A DNA stretch of 42,870 bases from an uncultured Lachnospira sp. (GTDB lineage Bacteria > Bacillota > Clostridia > Lachnospirales > Lachnospiraceae), in contig CAKRIN010000023.1 in NCBI GenBank assembly GCA_934343805.1, positions 1 to 42,870 of the forward strand, read 5' to 3'. The notes beneath the pieces are model-generated. The model did not search any database and had not been told where the DNA came from. It saw nothing but the letters and a program-made list of their open reading frames with translations. The translations under genes and the position numbers were made by a program. Numbering within the stretch: position 1 is the first letter of the stretch; each line of letters opens with the position of its first letter. This document shows positions 40,113-42,870 of this stretch, piece after piece.

Positions 40113-42371
40113 ATGGTTGAGAAGACACAGTGGGCTGGATTCAAGGGAAGACTTTGGAAAGAAGAAATCAATGTAAGAGATTTCATTCAGAACAATTACA
40201 CACCTTATGATGGAGATGAGAGTTTCCTTGCAGGTCCAACAGAAGCAACTAATAAGCTTTGGGGAAAATTACAGGAACTTCAGAAGGAAGAAAGAGCTAA
40301 GGGCGGAGTTTTAGACATGGAAACTAAGGTAGTTACAGGTCTTACAGCTTATGGCCCAGGATATATAGATGAATCAATGAAGGATCTTGAGCAGGTAGTA
40401 GGTCTTCAGACAGATAAGCCACTTAAGAGAGCATTTATGCCATATGGTGGTATTAAGATGGCTGAGGAATCTTGCGAGAACTATGGTTATACACCAGATC
40501 CTGAATTACACAAGATTTTTACAGAATATCATAAGACACATAACCAGGGTGTATTCGATGCTTATACACCAGAGATGAGAGCTGCAAGAAGATCTCATAT
40601 CATCACAGGTCTTCCAGACACATATGGTCGTGGACGTATCGTAGGTGATTACAGAAGAGTTGCTCTTTATGGTATTGATTATCTTATCAAGTGCAAGGAA
40701 GAGGATAAGGCTAACTGTGGATGCGGAGTTATGACTAACGATGTTATCCAGTTAAGAGAAGAGCTTTCAGATCAGATTAACGCTCTTAAGGGAATGAAGG
40801 CTATGGCTGCTGCATATGGCTATGATATTTCTGAGCCAGCTACAACAGCAAAGGAAGCTGTTCAGTGGTTATACTTTGGTTACCTTGCTGCTATCAAGAC
40901 ACAGAACGGTGCTGCTATGTCAGTAGGTCGTGTTTCTACATTCCTTGATATCTATATCAATAAGGATCTTGAAGCTGGTAAGATTACAGAGGCTGAGGCA
41001 CAGGAACTTATCGATCATTTTGTTATGAAGTGCAGAATGGTTAAGTTTGCAAGAATTACATCATACAATGAATTATTCTCAGGAGATCCTACATGGGCTA
41101 CTCTTGAGGTTGGTGGTACAGGTATCGATGGACGTTCTATGGTTACTAAGAACGATTACAGATTCCTTCATACTCTTGAGAACATGGGACCTTCACCAGA
41201 GCCAAACCTTACAGTATTATATTCATCAAGACTTCCTGAGAACTTCAAGAAGTATGCTGCTCATATCTCAGTTACAACATCTTCTATCCAGTATGAGAAC
41301 GATGATGTTATGAAGGTAACATGGGGTGATGATTATTCAATCTGCTGCTGTGTATCTGCTACACAGACAGGTAAGGAAATGCAGTTCTTCGGAGCTAGAG
41401 CTAACCTTGCTAAGTGCTTACTTTACGCTATCAATGGTGGTGTAGATATGAAGTCTAAGGTTCAGGTTGGACCAGCTTATAAGCCAATTACTGCAGATGT
41501 TCTTGAGTATGATGAAGTTGTTGCTAAGTTTGATAAGATGATGGATTGGTTAGCAGATCTTTATGTTAATGTACTTAACCTTATCCATTATATGCATGAT
41601 AAGTACTACTATGAAGCTGCTGAGATGGCTCTTATCGATACAGATGTTAAGAGAACATTTGCAACAGGTATTGCTGGATTCTCACATGTAGTAGATTCAC
41701 TTTCAGCTATTAAGTATGCTAAGGTTACTGTATCAGAGAGAGATCCTGAGACAGGTATTGCTATGGCATTTAAGACAGAGGGAGACTTCCCTAAGTATGG
41801 TAATGATGATGACAGAGCTGATGATATCGCTGTATGGCTTCTTAAGTCATTCCTTGACAAGATTAAGAAGAGACATACTTACAGAAATTCTGAGCCAACA
41901 ACATCTATCCTTACTATTACATCTAATGTAGTATATGGTAAGTTTACAGGTAACATGCCAGATGGACGTAAGGCTGGTACACCACTTGCTCCAGGTGCAA
42001 ACCCAAGCTATGGTGCAGAGCAGAACGGACTTCTTGCTTCACTTAACTCTCTTACAAAGCTTCCATATGAGTGGGCTCTTGATGGTATCTCTAATACACA
42101 GACAATGAACCCTGATGCTCTTGGACATGATGATTCAGAGAGAGTTAACAACCTTGTTAACGTAATGGACGGATACTTCGATCAGGGTGCTCATCACCTT
42201 AACGTTAACGTATTTGGTAAGGATAAGCTTCTTGATGCTATGGAGCATCCAGAAAAGCCAGAGTACGCTAACTTCACAATTCGTGTATCTGGATACGCTG
42301 TTAAGTTCATCGACCTTACAAAGGAACAGCAGATGGATGTTATCAGCCGTACATTCCACGACAGAATGTAA
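40113..42371 (+). CDS. pflB: Formate C-acetyltransferase (pyruvate formate-lyase)
   Basis: A 752-aa glycyl-radical enzyme that splits pyruvate with CoA into acetyl-CoA and formate in anaerobic fermentation. Active-site cysteines are C412-C413 in [26 protein letters not shown]; the radical Gly is G727 in [10 protein letters not shown], 26 residues from the end as in the family. Full family length. Codon use is visibly more selective than in neighbours, as expected for a very highly expressed gene. AAGGAGGATC precedes the ATG. The activating enzyme gene (pflA) is not in the window, though it may lie beyond the right edge. Confidence 0.97.
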   Translation: MVEKTQWAGFKGRLWKEEINVRDFIQNNYTPYDGDESFLAGPTEATNKLWGKLQELQKEERAKGGVLDMETKVVTGLTAYGPGYIDESMKDLEQVVGLQTDKPLKRAFMPYGGIKMAEESCENYGYTPDPELHKIFTEYHKTHNQGVFDAYTPEMRAARRSHIITGLPDTYGRGRIVGDYRRVALYGIDYLIKCKEEDKANCGCGVMTNDVIQLREELSDQINALKGMKAMAAAYGYDISEPATTAKEAVQWLYFGYLAAIKTQNGAAMSVGRVSTFLDIYINKDLEAGKITEAEAQELIDHFVMKCRMVKFARITSYNELFSGDPTWATLEVGGTGIDGRSMVTKNDYRFLHTLENMGPSPEPNLTVLYSSRLPENFKKYAAHISVTTSSIQYENDDVMKVTWGDDYSICCCVSATQTGKEMQFFGARANLAKCLLYAINGGVDMKSKVQVGPAYKPITADVLEYDEVVAKFDKMMDWLADLYVNVLNLIHYMHDKYYYEAAEMALIDTDVKRTFATGIAGFSHVVDSLSAIKYAKVTVSERDPETGIAMAFKTEGDFPKYGNDDDRADDIAVWLLKSFLDKIKKRHTYRNSEPTTSILTITSNVVYGKFTGNMPDGRKAGTPLAPGANPSYGAEQNGLLASLNSLTKLPYEWALDGISNTQTMNPDALGHDDSERVNNLVNVMDGYFDQGAHHLNVNVFGKDKLLDAMEHPEKPEYANFTIRVSGYAVKFIDLTKEQQMDVISRTFHDRM

Positions 42372-42488
42372 TTGCTGTTTTTGAGTTTTTTCAGATTTTA
42401 TAATACAGTGTTTATGCGGGTTTGAGAGATTTGAAGAAAAATCAGTTTAATGTAAATTACCATAAAATAGTATATTTTTATTTATAAA

Positions 42489-42529
42489 CTGGACCAAATC
42501 TGGACCAAATCGAGAAAAAAACTGGACCA
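42489..42529 (+). repeat. Phased CTGGACCA direct repeats
   Basis: CTGGACCAAAT is tandemly duplicated at 42489-42499 and 42500-42510, and CTGGACCA recurs at 42522-42529. Start-to-start distances are 11 and 22 bases, so all copies share an 11-bp register. Confidence 0.85.
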
Positions 42530-42635
42530 GCTATAATGTCTGCAAAGATGCATGAAAACTGGGAAAAGTCGATATTAAGTTATAACAAGATATAATAAGA
42601 TATAAAAAGCACCATTTATAATCTGAACAAAAAAG

Positions 42636-42671
42636 GAGTGCAGATTCAGTTAGAATCTGCACTCTATTTTT
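42636..42671 (+). terminator. Strong intrinsic terminator downstream of pflB
   Basis: GAGTGCAGATTC (42636-42647) pairs perfectly with GAATCTGCACTC (42653-42664), loop AGTTA, followed by a run of Ts. Confidence 0.93.
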
Positions 42672-42870
42672 TTATTAGCTGTTAAATTTTCACGACATCA
42701 AATTTGGATTAAAGACATGATATTTATAAATTAACATTTTGCAACAAGTTTAATTAAAATATATGTTGTTGTAAGAAATTATATAGAAAATAAATAGTTA
42801 GTAATTACTTTAGACTGTTGTTAATAAGCATAAGTCTGGTTAAAGTTGCTTCAGAATCAGAAGATTCATT

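Larger units (their letters stand above)
42372..42870. other. About 500 bases after pflB with no recognisable gene
   Basis: The stretch contains a TATAAT-like -10 near 42401, the phased CTGGACCA repeats and a strong terminator at 42636-42671. The last 200 bases, to the window edge, show AT-rich sequence without a convincing ORF. A transcript from about 42408 to 42671 would be a candidate small RNA or simply the pflB 3' region. Confidence 0.4.

Noticed and set aside
42468..42538. Truncated integrase pseudogene at the CTGGACCA repeats
   Set aside because: Only about 22 codons are open, with a stop directly upstream and no start; the resemblance to integrase tails is too short to annotate.

Overview
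The window is AT-rich, densely coded DNA from a Gram-positive anaerobe, most likely a Lachnospiraceae member of the Lachnospira/[Eubacterium] eligens or Roseburia type. I infer this from strong AGGAGG ribosome sites, LytTR/GHKL regulators, Agr-type peptide signalling, families common in clostridia (TIGR03915/TIGR03916, DUF3307/SatD, a DUF6382-like domain), a GlcNAc phosphotransferase operon and a pyruvate formate-lyase. There are no rRNA or tRNA genes, insertion sequences or CRISPR arrays.

Layout. 1-2.5 kb: a tandem HD/HD-GYP protein and a MetE-C-terminal-like methyltransferase. 2.7-10.3 kb: one long, tightly spaced operon that starts with a 48-aa AgrD-type pheromone precursor too short to be obvious. 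It continues with a secreted 146-aa protein, two membrane-anchored extracytoplasmic proteins, three ABC-2-like membrane proteins and an ABC ATPase, and ends with AgrB, a LytTR response regulator and a GHKL sensor kinase. This is the best candidate for an undescribed system: a self-contained quorum-sensing unit wrapped around a transporter and a secreted product. 10.4-18.9 kb: KDG kinase (minus strand), a YkgJ-type cysteine-cluster protein, Lgt, and a GlcNAc operon (ptsI-nagB-nagA-EIIA-EIICB) with its own Enzyme I. 19-21.4 kb: a satD-DUF3307 operon behind three 28-bp-phased palindromic repeats, then a leucine-carboxyl-methyltransferase-like enzyme. 21.7-23.4 kb (minus): a P1/DmpA-like peptidase and an ECF transporter S component. 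23.7-27.8 kb: an asymmetric heterodimeric ABC exporter.

27.9-32.0 kb is a second, differently arranged Agr system. Response regulator and kinase are on the plus strand and converge on agrB and a 49-aa agrD on the minus strand, with two XRE-type regulators diverging from the pheromone gene. Its precursor has serine where the ring cysteine normally sits, predicting a lactone rather than a thiolactone pheromone. The convergent ends share a terminator hairpin placed on both stop codons.

32.0-35.3 kb: a radical-SAM DNA repair/modification protein with its TIGR03915 partner and a DUF3878-like gene. The promoter carries two LexA-like boxes, and its predicted transcription start coincides with the start codon. 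35.4-37.7 kb: an apparent fusion of a DUF6382-like domain and two zinc ribbons to a complete dihydroorotase, with a possible internal start. 37.8-39.8 kb: a LytTR-only regulator, a PF06541 membrane protein, a DUF3783 protein and thioredoxin. 40.1-42.4 kb: pflB, followed by about 500 bases without a recognisable gene but with phased direct repeats and a strong terminator.

Family names are from recognition of residues and motifs only; no database search was run.
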